This document shows positions 34,106 through 40,970 of a stretch of 40,970 nucleotides of DNA, in pieces. The DNA lies in NCBI GenBank assembly GCA_964607835.1, contig CAZSLL010000012.1:1-40970 (forward strand), in the 5' to 3' direction. The stretch is from DAOVFN01 sp964607835. GTDB lineage: Archaea > Aenigmatarchaeota > Aenigmatarchaeia > QMZP01. Below the pieces are notes generated by a model. That model had not been told where the DNA came from and made no database searches. It saw only the letters and a program-made list of their open reading frames with translations. Position numbers and translations under genes: made by a program. The stretch's first letter is position 1. Each line of letters starts with the position of its first letter.

Positions 34106-35308
34106 ATGGAGGAAAACGGAGTAAGGAACATATTCGACGACTATATCGCAAAGAACGTGATATTTAAGAACAAGGAGATGCTCACCACCAGGTTCACCCC
34201 ACACAACATACCCCACAGGGACAGCCACATCAAACAGATTGCCCTTATGCTTGCCCCCATACTCAGGAACGACAAGCCCTCCAACATCTTCATATACGGA
34301 AAGACCGGGACAGGAAAGACCCTTGTCATGAAGAATATAATGGACAACCTCAGGAACTCTGCTGCCTCCAACAGCATAGGTCTAAAGATAATATATATCA
34401 ACTGCAAGATGCAGAAAATCACCGACACCGAGTACAGGCTCCTTGCACAACTCATATACGAGTTCGGAGAGAGTGTGCCGTATACCGGTCTTCCCACAAA
34501 CGAGCTCTACAAGAAGCTGTTCAGGCTGCTGGAGAGCGCGCCGAAGAACGTTATTATGGTGCTGGATGAGGTGGATTCCCTCATAAACAAGATCGGTGAC
34601 GAGGTGCTCTATAACCTGACAAGGATAAACCAGGACCTAAAGAGCACCCAGGTAACTGTGATAGGAATATCCAACAACCTGTCTTTTGTGGAGAGCCTTG
34701 ACCCAAGGGTGAGGTCGTCCCTGTCAGAGGAGGAGATGGTGTTCCCGCCATACAACGCCACCCAGCTCAGGGACATACTCACGGTGAGGGCTGAAGAGGC
34801 CTTTGCTCATGGCGCCATATCATCGGGTGTGGTCGCAAAGTGCGCGGCCCTCGCTGCCCAGGAGCACGGGGACGCGAGGAAGGCACTTGACCTGCTCAGG
34901 GTATCCGGCGAGATAGCAGAGCGTGAGGGAGAGTCGGTGGTCACTGAGAGGCACACTGACGTGGCCCAGAAGAAACTGGACACAGACAGGTTCATAGAGA
35001 CCCTGCGCTCCCAGCCGAAACAGTCCCAGGCCGTTTTCAGCTCGATATTAAACCTTCATCAGGGAGGAGTCACGGGAATGCAAACAGGCTCAGTCTACGA
35101 CGAGTACTGCTCGCTCTGCAGGAGGACAGGGCTTTCGCCCCTTACCCAGCGGAGGGTCTCTGACCTGATATCCGAGCTGGAGACCTTCGGCATCATAGGC
35201 ACAGCAGTTAAGTCAAGGGGAAGGTATGGCAGGACAAGGACAATAAACATATCCCTGTCAGCCGACCTTGTTAAGAAGATGAGTGATTTCCTCTCAAAGG
35301 AGTTCTGA
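34106..35308 (+). CDS. cdc6: Orc1/Cdc6 replication initiator
   Basis: The 400-residue AAA+ initiator has Walker A YGKTGTGKT (about 63-71), Walker B MVLDEVD (about 151-157), sensor 1 VIGISNN and DPRVRSSL. The C-terminal winged helix (about 320-400) includes QTGSVYDEYCSLCRRTGLSPLTQRRVSDLI. Orc1/Cdc6 binds origin recognition boxes, remodels DNA and loads MCM. The short start ATG 34106 is chosen because the 59-residue upstream extension runs through the AT-rich origin and a GGGGGG ribosome-binding site precedes it. DP1 follows 4 bases after its stop. Confidence 0.96.
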   Translation: MEENGVRNIFDDYIAKNVIFKNKEMLTTRFTPHNIPHRDSHIKQIALMLAPILRNDKPSNIFIYGKTGTGKTLVMKNIMDNLRNSAASNSIGLKIIYINCKMQKITDTEYRLLAQLIYEFGESVPYTGLPTNELYKKLFRLLESAPKNVIMVLDEVDSLINKIGDEVLYNLTRINQDLKSTQVTVIGISNNLSFVESLDPRVRSSLSEEEMVFPPYNATQLRDILTVRAEEAFAHGAISSGVVAKCAALAAQEHGDARKALDLLRVSGEIAEREGESVVTERHTDVAQKKLDTDRFIETLRSQPKQSQAVFSSILNLHQGGVTGMQTGSVYDEYCSLCRRTGLSPLTQRRVSDLISELETFGIIGTAVKSRGRYGRTRTINISLSADLVKKMSDFLSKEF

Positions 35309-35312
35309 TGGA

Positions 35313-36275
35313 ATGGATGATTCTGCGCTGGTGAGGGAGCTCACCTCAAGGGGGATTATTGTCACCCGGGACGTCCTTGAGAGAGCGAAGTCAGGCGGCA
35401 TCGGGTCTGTGGCAGGGCATGCCAAAAAAAAGGCACCCGCAAAGGTGTACGTGAGGATACACCGGGTCCCTGCCAGGGAAACCATGGCGGTCAGGGAGTT
35501 CGGGGAACACTACACGAAAAGATTCGAGGCGCTGAGGGAGATGCTGCTGAAGAGGACCAGCGCGGTTTCCATAAGCAACGCAAAGGAATCCTCCTCTCCT
35601 GTTTCTGTGATAGGTATGGTGAGGGAGCGCACAAGCAACGGTTTCCTGGTCGAGGACAACACCGGTGATCTTGGTGTCGTGTCAGGAGAGGCGGTTGCTC
35701 CTGACGAGGTGGTGGCTGTGACAGGAAGGACCAGGGAGGGTTTGCTCATTGCAGAGAGTATTGAGAGACCGGGGATACCTGAGCAGGCTGTTCCCGGGAA
35801 GCCCCCCGGCCTCATGCTCCTGCTGACCACCTTCATGGACCAGGGCCTCAGGGAATCCCTGGGCGGGTTTGATGTGGTGATTGCCCCCGAGAACTCAGGG
35901 ATAGGTGGTGGCGAAAAAATCATATCAGATGTGCCGAACCCGGGAAAGCTGAGTGTTTTCAGGGGGGAGAGCGAGCTAAGGGTGCTCCTTTACAGACCCC
36001 CGGAGCCCTGCCAGCCAGAGGACCCCGTCAGGTGGCTGGAGGCAAGGCACCTTCTTCCGGGCACGAACGAGATAATATCAGTGCCAGACCCCTTTTTAAT
36101 TGACCCGGTCCCGCACATATTCTGGGTGATATCAGGAGAAAGGCGCGTTGCGTTCCACAGGGGCGTGAGCATAATAATGAGCAGGGAGAATGATGCGGTC
36201 AGGGTAGACACGTCCACAGGCAAAGCATATTTCGCGCACGACACAAAGCAGGGCAGCTACGAGGAAGGGAAATAA
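35313..36275 (+). CDS. polD1: DNA polymerase D small subunit (DP1)-like, degenerate phosphoesterase domain
   Basis: The 320-residue protein has an N-terminal helical region, an OB-fold-like segment (about 95-145, VSVIGMVRERTSNGFLVEDN and GDLGVVSG) and a C-terminal part aligning by position with the DP1 phosphoesterase domain. The framework LEARHLLPG and SVPDPFLIDPVPHIF matches the DP1 RHLxP and VPDxFHTGHxH region. Every expected metal motif is missing, though: the GDxVDG-like motif reads PENSGIG, GNHD is absent, the YHGRS-like motif reads YRPPEP, and GHxH reads ISGERR. It is shorter than typical DP1. It may be a structural subunit without 3'-5' exonuclease activity. GGAG ribosome-binding site; start 4 bases after cdc6. 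Confidence 0.75.
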   Translation: MDDSALVRELTSRGIIVTRDVLERAKSGGIGSVAGHAKKKAPAKVYVRIHRVPARETMAVREFGEHYTKRFEALREMLLKRTSAVSISNAKESSSPVSVIGMVRERTSNGFLVEDNTGDLGVVSGEAVAPDEVVAVTGRTREGLLIAESIERPGIPEQAVPGKPPGLMLLLTTFMDQGLRESLGGFDVVIAPENSGIGGGEKIISDVPNPGKLSVFRGESELRVLLYRPPEPCQPEDPVRWLEARHLLPGTNEIISVPDPFLIDPVPHIFWVISGERRVAFHRGVSIIMSRENDAVRVDTSTGKAYFAHDTKQGSYEEGK

Positions 36276-36303
36276 TATATTTAGTATAGTTAATTAATGA
36301 TAA

Positions 36304-37533
36304 ATGTTCACCGACATAATGCTTCCTGTTCTGTTGGGAATCGGTTTCGGAACCCTGACCGGTATTATCCCCGGCATACACCCCAACACCGTCTTCGCGG
36401 GTCTGGTATCCCTTGTCCTCACGGGTATGCTTCCCCTCCCCACCATACCCCTCCTCTTCTTTGTGGTGTCTGTCGCCGTGTCCAACACTTTCGTGGATTT
36501 TATACCATCAGTGCTTTTTGGGGCACCTGACCCGTCCTCGGCACTGTCAGTCCTTCCGGGCCACAGGCTTCTCATGTCGGGGCAGGGGTATGTCGCTGTT
36601 TGCCTTACTGTTGTCGGTGGTCTTGGTGTGGCCTCACTGGTCCTTCTTACCCTCCCGCTGCTCGTGTATATCCTTCCCGTGCTCTATTGGCTCACCAGGC
36701 CCGTGGTGCATGTGCTGCTTGCCGGGGTGGTTGTTTTCATGGTGGCCAGGGAGCGAAAGGGTGCCAGGGCGGTCTCGCTCTGGGTTCTCCTGGTGTCCGG
36801 TGCCATGGGCACCATCGCGCTCAATGCCTATCCCTCGGGAAGCATGCTGTTTCCCTCACTCACAGGCCTCTTCGGAATAAGCGGCCTGGTCCACAGCATG
36901 GGCAGTGGGGCAGCGGTGCCGAGGCAGTGTATTGCAAAGGAGTTCTCTTGTGATGTGAGGAAGGGGATACTCGCCGGCTGGGCGTCCGGCTGGTTCGCCG
37001 GAATGCTGCCCGGTGTTGGTGCCGCCCAGGCGGGGGTGATATCCGGGCAGGCCCTCAGGGCACGGACAGGGGAATTCCTGGTTTCCCTGGGGGGAATCAA
37101 CACCTCAAACATATTATTCACACTGGCAATGTTCTATTTGCTTGGAAAGACCCGCTCGGGTGCTGTTTGGGCAATGTCCCAGTTCGCTGTCCAGCCGGGG
37201 CCCTGGCTTTTCACGGGTCTTGTTCTTGCCGGCCTTTTGTGCTGCTTTGCTTCAGGCCTCGTGACCCTGGGGCTTGCGCGGGCAGCCCTTGGTATCATCA
37301 ACAGGGTGCCGTATACCGGAATAAGCCTGGCGGTAATAGCCGCGCTGTTTTCCCTTTCCTTTCTTTTGTCAGGGTTTCCCGGGCTGCTGGCGGCGGGAAC
37401 GGGCTCCCTTATCGGCCTGGCGTGCATACGCTCGGGCGCGGGACGCTCCCATATGATGGGGTTTCTAATAATACCCACCATACTTCACTTCTCAGGGCTC
37501 TACCCGGCGGTCTCCTTAACGCTTTGTTTGTGA
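36304..37533 (+). CDS. TctA/DUF112-family membrane protein
   Basis: The 409-residue protein has about ten membrane helices and two copies of the family's loop: TGIIPGIHPN (about 20-29) and AGMLPGVGAAQAG (about 237-249). This fits the archaeal TctA-type (tripartite tricarboxylate transporter-like) family, though no partner subunits lie nearby. It is probably a permease; the substrate is unknown. A TATA box (AATATATTTAG) lies just after the DP1 stop. Codon endings are richer in T than in neighbouring genes, which may point to different ancestry or only to its membrane composition. Confidence 0.83.
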   Translation: MFTDIMLPVLLGIGFGTLTGIIPGIHPNTVFAGLVSLVLTGMLPLPTIPLLFFVVSVAVSNTFVDFIPSVLFGAPDPSSALSVLPGHRLLMSGQGYVAVCLTVVGGLGVASLVLLTLPLLVYILPVLYWLTRPVVHVLLAGVVVFMVARERKGARAVSLWVLLVSGAMGTIALNAYPSGSMLFPSLTGLFGISGLVHSMGSGAAVPRQCIAKEFSCDVRKGILAGWASGWFAGMLPGVGAAQAGVISGQALRARTGEFLVSLGGINTSNILFTLAMFYLLGKTRSGAVWAMSQFAVQPGPWLFTGLVLAGLLCCFASGLVTLGLARAALGIINRVPYTGISLAVIAALFSLSFLLSGFPGLLAAGTGSLIGLACIRSGAGRSHMMGFLIIPTILHFSGLYPAVSLTLCL

Positions 37534-37812
37534 ACCTTGGTGAAAACACATTAAGTAACATGAAGTTCCACAGGAAGCGTGGGGGTGGTTTGTGTCCGCA
37601 CGGTGCCGGAATGAACACGCAGTGAAGTTGGTGTGAACCCCCCTGTTTCCACTGGAAAACCGCACCCCATTGCTTCCACTGGAGAAATTTAACAGAATCA
37701 CAACTTAACCCCCCAAACAATGCCCGGTGCGTGAAATGTCGGTTAATGTTTATTTGATGCGTAAGCCCGCGTGAAGTGTGGGGATACGGAGAGCCATATA
37801 ACGGTGTTATAT
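37534..37812. other. Candidate replication origin: three ORB-type sites between TctA-like gene and polB
   Basis: This 279-base gap contains no gene. One ORB-type site is on the plus strand, TTCCACAGGAAGCGTGGGGG (37566-37585). Two are on the minus strand: TTCCAGTGGAAACAGGGGGG (RC of 37638-37657) and CTCCAGTGGAAGCAATGGGG (RC of 37665-37684). Dyad plus 3' G-string is the hallmark of archaeal ORB and mini-ORB sites bound by Orc1/Cdc6. The plus and minus sites face each other, as at known origins. A less AT-rich stretch and the polB-proximal palindrome follow. Confidence 0.78.
37796..37812. repeat. Palindrome ATAAC-N3-GTTAT, copy 2 (polB stop)
   Basis: ATATAACGGTGTTATAT is perfect with 7-base arms around GGT and ends at the base immediately before the polB stop codon. 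It could act in transcription termination or as a protein-binding site. Confidence 0.75.
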
Positions 37813-40452
37813 TCACACCCTCACAGAATCCGCCACACCACCTTTGTGGCAAAAGGAAAGCTGCCCCCCGCACTCACAGACACCGATAAGGGGGACCCTT
37901 GTGTAGAACCTGGAGCATTTCCTGCACGTGAAGCCCGTGACCTCTGAGAGCCCTATCTCCTTCTTTTCGCCTGCCTGGCCGTTGTTGCCGTTGATGGCGC
38001 ACATGAGGTTGACCTGTCTGCCCCCTCCCATGAGCGTGGACCTCTCCACCCCCAGGACAGTGAATATTCTCTCTATGGGCGGCAGAAGCTGGTTCTCTAT
38101 GTAGTACTTGGAGTCCACCTGTATGCCTTTCTCCTCCACGTATCCCGGGTCCTCTGCCCGTTTGGACAGGAGCCCCAGGCCCTTGACTATGACATAGCTT
38201 ATCCTGTCCCCGATGCCCGGCACCTCGTCTGTGTTCCTGCTCTGTATCTTCTTCACGAGCTCGATGTGGGGCTGAACGCCCGCGTACTTCTCAGGGGACT
38301 TGGTCATGGTCTTTGTTATGACCAGCTTGTTTATTGGTATCTCGTTCTTCACGAGCTTCTTTACTATCCCCGTGAAGTAGGATACCGCCTCCATGGGGTC
38401 GTCCTTCTTCAGCACAATGTTGATGACGTCTGACACAGAGTCACCCACCAGCTCGCACCAGTCCCTCCTCACGGTCTCTATTCCCTTGGTGTCTATGCCC
38501 TCTTTCCACCCGTCCTTTGTGGGCTCGAACTTCCACGCAAAATACCTCTTCTTGGTGAGGGGCATGAACCTCTTGAAGAACTTCTCGAACTCCAGCTCCA
38601 TGATTCCCGGCAGCCTCTCTGTTATCTCGGACGCCATCCTGTCTGACACCTTCTTGACCTCGTCCAGGTCCTCGGTGTCAATCTTGACCATGACAGAGTC
38701 AGTGTCTCCGTACACCACGGTGTAGCCGTACTCCTTCTCCACAATCTCCCTGGTCACGTGGATGATGTTCCTGCCTGATGATGTTATGGCGTTGGCTATC
38801 CTCAGGTCGTATATCCTGGCCCTGGAGTACCCCATGTACCCGTAGAATGCGTTGGCCATTATCTTGAGGGCCCACTGCTCTGCGTCATATGCCCTTCTCC
38901 TGTACTTGTCCTTTGCGTTGGCCTTCTTCTTCTTGGCAGCGGCCCTGCTCTTCATGAGCCCCTCCAGAATCCCGGGTATAATGCCCTGCCTGGTCTCGAA
39001 GGGCGTGAACTCTGTCCCGTCCACGGTCCTGAGTGGGTTGTCCACCTTCTCCTTGTCTATCAGCGTGGTGGGGCAGATGTTGAAGGACCTGATTATGGAC
39101 GGGTACATGCTCTTGAAGTCCAGCACTATTACGTTTGAGTGAAGGTCCTTTATGGGCTCGATTACGAACCCGCCCTTGAGTTCCCTCTTCTTGTCCTCGT
39201 TCCTCTTGGCTATCTCCTGGTCAGTGGGCCTGGTCGGGAACACGAACCCCTCTGAGTTGAACTTCCTGAGCAGGAAGTTCTCTATCCTGATGGACTCCCC
39301 GCTGGACAGGGTGTCCTGCATGAGGGTGCCTGAAACCTTGCAGAGAGCGAAGTACTTGTCCATGAGATTGAGCTTCTGCACCAGCTTCATGGCCAGCACA
39401 GAATCCTTCAGGGCGTATCTGGCCAGCTGCGCGTACTTCTCAGGGTTGCCCCTCCAGTACTTCTGAATCTGGGCGGCCTTGACGTCCTCCTTTTTCTCCC
39501 CCAGCAGCCTCTCTGACACGAAGTTAAGGCTGTACCGCATGAGCGAGTAGTCCTTCTTGATGACATCAAAGCTGTCGAAAACCACCCTGCCAATTATGGA
39601 TATCCTGTACCTTGACATTATCTTCCTGGCGTTGACCTGCTTCTGGGTGCACCTGCCCCATTTGGGTCTCATTCTGTGCTCTGCCATCCTCTCCAGCAGG
39701 TATGGGATGTCGAAATTGTTCAGGTTGTAACCGGTGAGTATGTCAGGATCATACTCCTTGATGATGTCAGAGAACCGCTCCAGCATCTCTGCCTCTGATG
39801 CCATGGCAGTGACTCCGGGCCCTGGCCTGGTGGCCAGCAGTATGGACTCCTGGCCCCTGAAGGGCTCGCTGAAGACAACGGATATCATGACCACGGGGTC
39901 CCTGCTGGCCTCTGGCATGGCGCCTGCTGTGCCTGACACGCACTCTATGTCGAAAGCCAGTGTTTTGAGGGGGGCGTCGTCTATGCTGTCTATGGGCTTC
40001 AGTGACTTTGCCTTGATGCATCTGTCTGCGTGGACGGTCCCGGTGCTGACGCTGCTTTCTTCCTCCACCTCCACCCACCCCATGCCCTTGATGCCCATGT
40101 CGTTCATGAACCTGTACTTGAAGAGCACGTCTGACTCGTATGTGGTGATGCCCTTCTCTGTGAGCATGTCCCTGAGCTCAGGGGTCCTGGCCGGGTTTTT
40201 GAGGGTGACCTTGTAGATGTCCTTCTCCTGCTGGTAGCCCATTACCCTCTTCCTCTTGAGCTTCTCTATGTTCACAACCTGGGGCTCCTCCCTTAGAAGC
40301 TCGACAGCCTCCTCGCCGTCTGCGTAGAAGTATGGCCTGTACCCCTCGTAGAATGCGCAGGCAGACCTGCCCCTTGCGGTCTTGCCGAACAGCCTGACCA
40401 CTGGCCTCTCGTTGACCAGTACATAGTCCACGTCTATTATCTGCATCTTCAT
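37813..40452 (-). CDS. polB: Family B DNA polymerase
   Basis: The 879-residue replicative-type polymerase has intact 3'-5' exonuclease motifs: FDIEC (about 165), GYNLNNFDIP (about 240) and YALKDS (about 345). Polymerase motifs are also intact: A (LDFKSMYPSII, about 446), B (KIMANAFYGYMGYSRAR, about 530) and C (YGDTDSV, about 580), with KKRYFAW. A C-terminal Cys cluster CRKC...CECGG...C (about 836-860) may bind zinc or an iron-sulfur cluster. ATG 40452 (or 40446) is chosen from TATA CAATAAAAAC position (minus strand, near 40490-40500). No intein is present. Motif A has FKSM where FRSL is common. Confidence 0.96.
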   Translation of the reverse strand: MKMQIIDVDYVLVNERPVVRLFGKTARGRSACAFYEGYRPYFYADGEEAVELLREEPQVVNIEKLKRKRVMGYQQEKDIYKVTLKNPARTPELRDMLTEKGITTYESDVLFKYRFMNDMGIKGMGWVEVEEESSVSTGTVHADRCIKAKSLKPIDSIDDAPLKTLAFDIECVSGTAGAMPEASRDPVVMISVVFSEPFRGQESILLATRPGPGVTAMASEAEMLERFSDIIKEYDPDILTGYNLNNFDIPYLLERMAEHRMRPKWGRCTQKQVNARKIMSRYRISIIGRVVFDSFDVIKKDYSLMRYSLNFVSERLLGEKKEDVKAAQIQKYWRGNPEKYAQLARYALKDSVLAMKLVQKLNLMDKYFALCKVSGTLMQDTLSSGESIRIENFLLRKFNSEGFVFPTRPTDQEIAKRNEDKKRELKGGFVIEPIKDLHSNVIVLDFKSMYPSIIRSFNICPTTLIDKEKVDNPLRTVDGTEFTPFETRQGIIPGILEGLMKSRAAAKKKKANAKDKYRRRAYDAEQWALKIMANAFYGYMGYSRARIYDLRIANAITSSGRNIIHVTREIVEKEYGYTVVYGDTDSVMVKIDTEDLDEVKKVSDRMASEITERLPGIMELEFEKFFKRFMPLTKKRYFAWKFEPTKDGWKEGIDTKGIETVRRDWCELVGDSVSDVINIVLKKDDPMEAVSYFTGIVKKLVKNEIPINKLVITKTMTKSPEKYAGVQPHIELVKKIQSRNTDEVPGIGDRISYVIVKGLGLLSKRAEDPGYVEEKGIQVDSKYYIENQLLPPIERIFTVLGVERSTLMGGGRQVNLMCAINGNNGQAGEKKEIGLSEVTGFTCRKCSRFYTRVPLIGVCECGGQLSFCHKGGVADSVRV

Positions 40453-40562
40453 GGCAAGCACCAGAACAGGTAGAATAGTGTTGCCCGGAAAGCAATAAAA
40501 ACACACCCCAAGGGGCATAATATATAATTTACCGCAGTTTTTGCTGATGCCTGTCAGGAGAT

Positions 40563-40575
40563 ATAACGGTGTTAT
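40563..40575. repeat. Palindrome ATAAC-N3-GTTAT, copy 3 (hjc promoter)
   Basis: ATAACGGTGTTAT has 5-base arms around GGT and lies 6-8 bases upstream of the hjc TATA box (CTATTTATAC, about 40581-40590). It is also in the divergent promoter region of polB. It matches copy 2 in all 13 core bases and is one base different from the reverse complement of copy 1. Confidence 0.75.
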
Positions 40576-40613
40576 GTTCCCCTATTTATACCTCCCCGCG
40601 CTATACATACCCA

Positions 40614-40970
40614 ATGAACCTCTACCGAAAGGGCTTCCGCGCAGAGAGAGAGCTCCTCAGGATACTCAGTTCCCACGGCTACTCCTGCGTGCGCAGCGCT
40701 TCCTCCGGGGGCTTCCTCACCCCTGTTGACATAGTGGCCCTCAAGCCAGGGAAGGTCCTGTGCTTCGAGATAAAGTCCTGGGCCAGGAAGCCCAGGCTGG
40801 ACCGGGGCCAGCTCTCCCGCTTCTCTGAATGGTGCAGGAACGCCCAGGGACACGGCTTCGTGGCCTGGTACAACCAGAACACCTGGAGGTTCCTTCACAT
40901 GAACGATGCCGAGGCCAACAAATACGATGACGAGAACTGGTTCGGCCTGGAGCCCTTCCTGAAGGTATTC
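40614..40970 (+). CDS. hjc: Holliday junction resolvase Hjc (3' partial)
   Basis: The 119 visible residues have the archaeal Hjc core: YRKGFRAERELL (Glu11), VRSASSGGFLTPVDIVALK (Asp active site) and LCFEIKSW (ExK motif). Hjc resolves four-way junctions from recombination and stalled forks. The frame is open at the window end, so the C terminus is cut off. A TATA box at about 40581-40590 places the transcript start close to ATG 40614, likely leaderless. It is divergent from polB, and the two share an upstream region holding the palindrome. Confidence 0.93.
   Translation, partial: MNLYRKGFRAERELLRILSSHGYSCVRSASSGGFLTPVDIVALKPGKVLCFEIKSWARKPRLDRGQLSRFSEWCRNAQGHGFVAWYNQNTWRFLHMNDAEANKYDDENWFGLEPFLKVF

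Noticed and set aside
1..40970. CRISPR arrays, insertion sequences or prophage genes
   Set aside because: No repeat-spacer series, transposase, integrase or flanking duplications were seen in the window.

Overview
The window is chromosomal DNA from an archaeon. The gene content shows this: P-stalk proteins L10 and L12, Spt5, SecE, archaeal-type PheRS and GlyRS, NAC, Orc1/Cdc6, the DNA polymerase D small subunit, family B polymerase and Hjc. TATA boxes lie about 25-30 bases upstream of many starts, several of which look leaderless, and one tRNA gene carries bulge-helix-bulge introns. GC content is high and AGG is by eye the commonest arginine codon. Compact genes, Cys-rich surface proteins, degenerate enzyme domains and a multi-intron tRNA would suit a DPANN-like or other uncultivated lineage, but I cannot place it from sequence alone.

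Layout. (1) 1-6.3 kb: two tandem paralogous giant Cys-rich membrane-anchored surface proteins. (2) 6.3-11.2 kb, minus strand: the secE-spt5-L11 and L1-L10-L12 blocks, separated by two non-ribosomal genes. (3) 11.3-17.1 kb: a prenyl diphosphate synthase, a KaiC-like ATPase, a double V4R protein, a UbiA-like membrane protein, a methyltransferase and a CBS protein. (4) 17.1-19.3 kb: an LTD lipoprotein, a tRNA-Arg(CCU) with two introns, a MinD-like ATPase and a candidate structured RNA. (5) 19.3-28.4 kb: pheS-pheT, two GT2 glycosyltransferases, two methyltransferases, a PHP-domain protein and glyS. (6) 28.5-33.9 kb: a calcium-type P-ATPase, a Yip1-like membrane protein, NAC, an HTH regulator and a phosphoesterase. 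(7) 33.9-40.97 kb: a replication island with orc1/cdc6, a DP1-like subunit that has lost its phosphoesterase metal ligands, a TctA-type membrane protein, polB and hjc.

The replication island is the most informative region. Origin-recognition-box (ORB) type sequences occur in two clusters: upstream of orc1 beside a strongly AT-rich stretch, and in the 279-bp gap after polB. A separate palindrome, ATAAC-N3-GTTAT, occurs beside orc1, at the polB stop codon and just upstream of hjc. Together these suggest a replication origin and perhaps a shared control element for the replication genes.

Other points of interest are the non-canonical T-loop intron at tRNA position 59/60, the inactivated DP1, a P0 protein lacking the usual C-terminal P-stalk peptide, and a possible new small RNA between minD and pheT.
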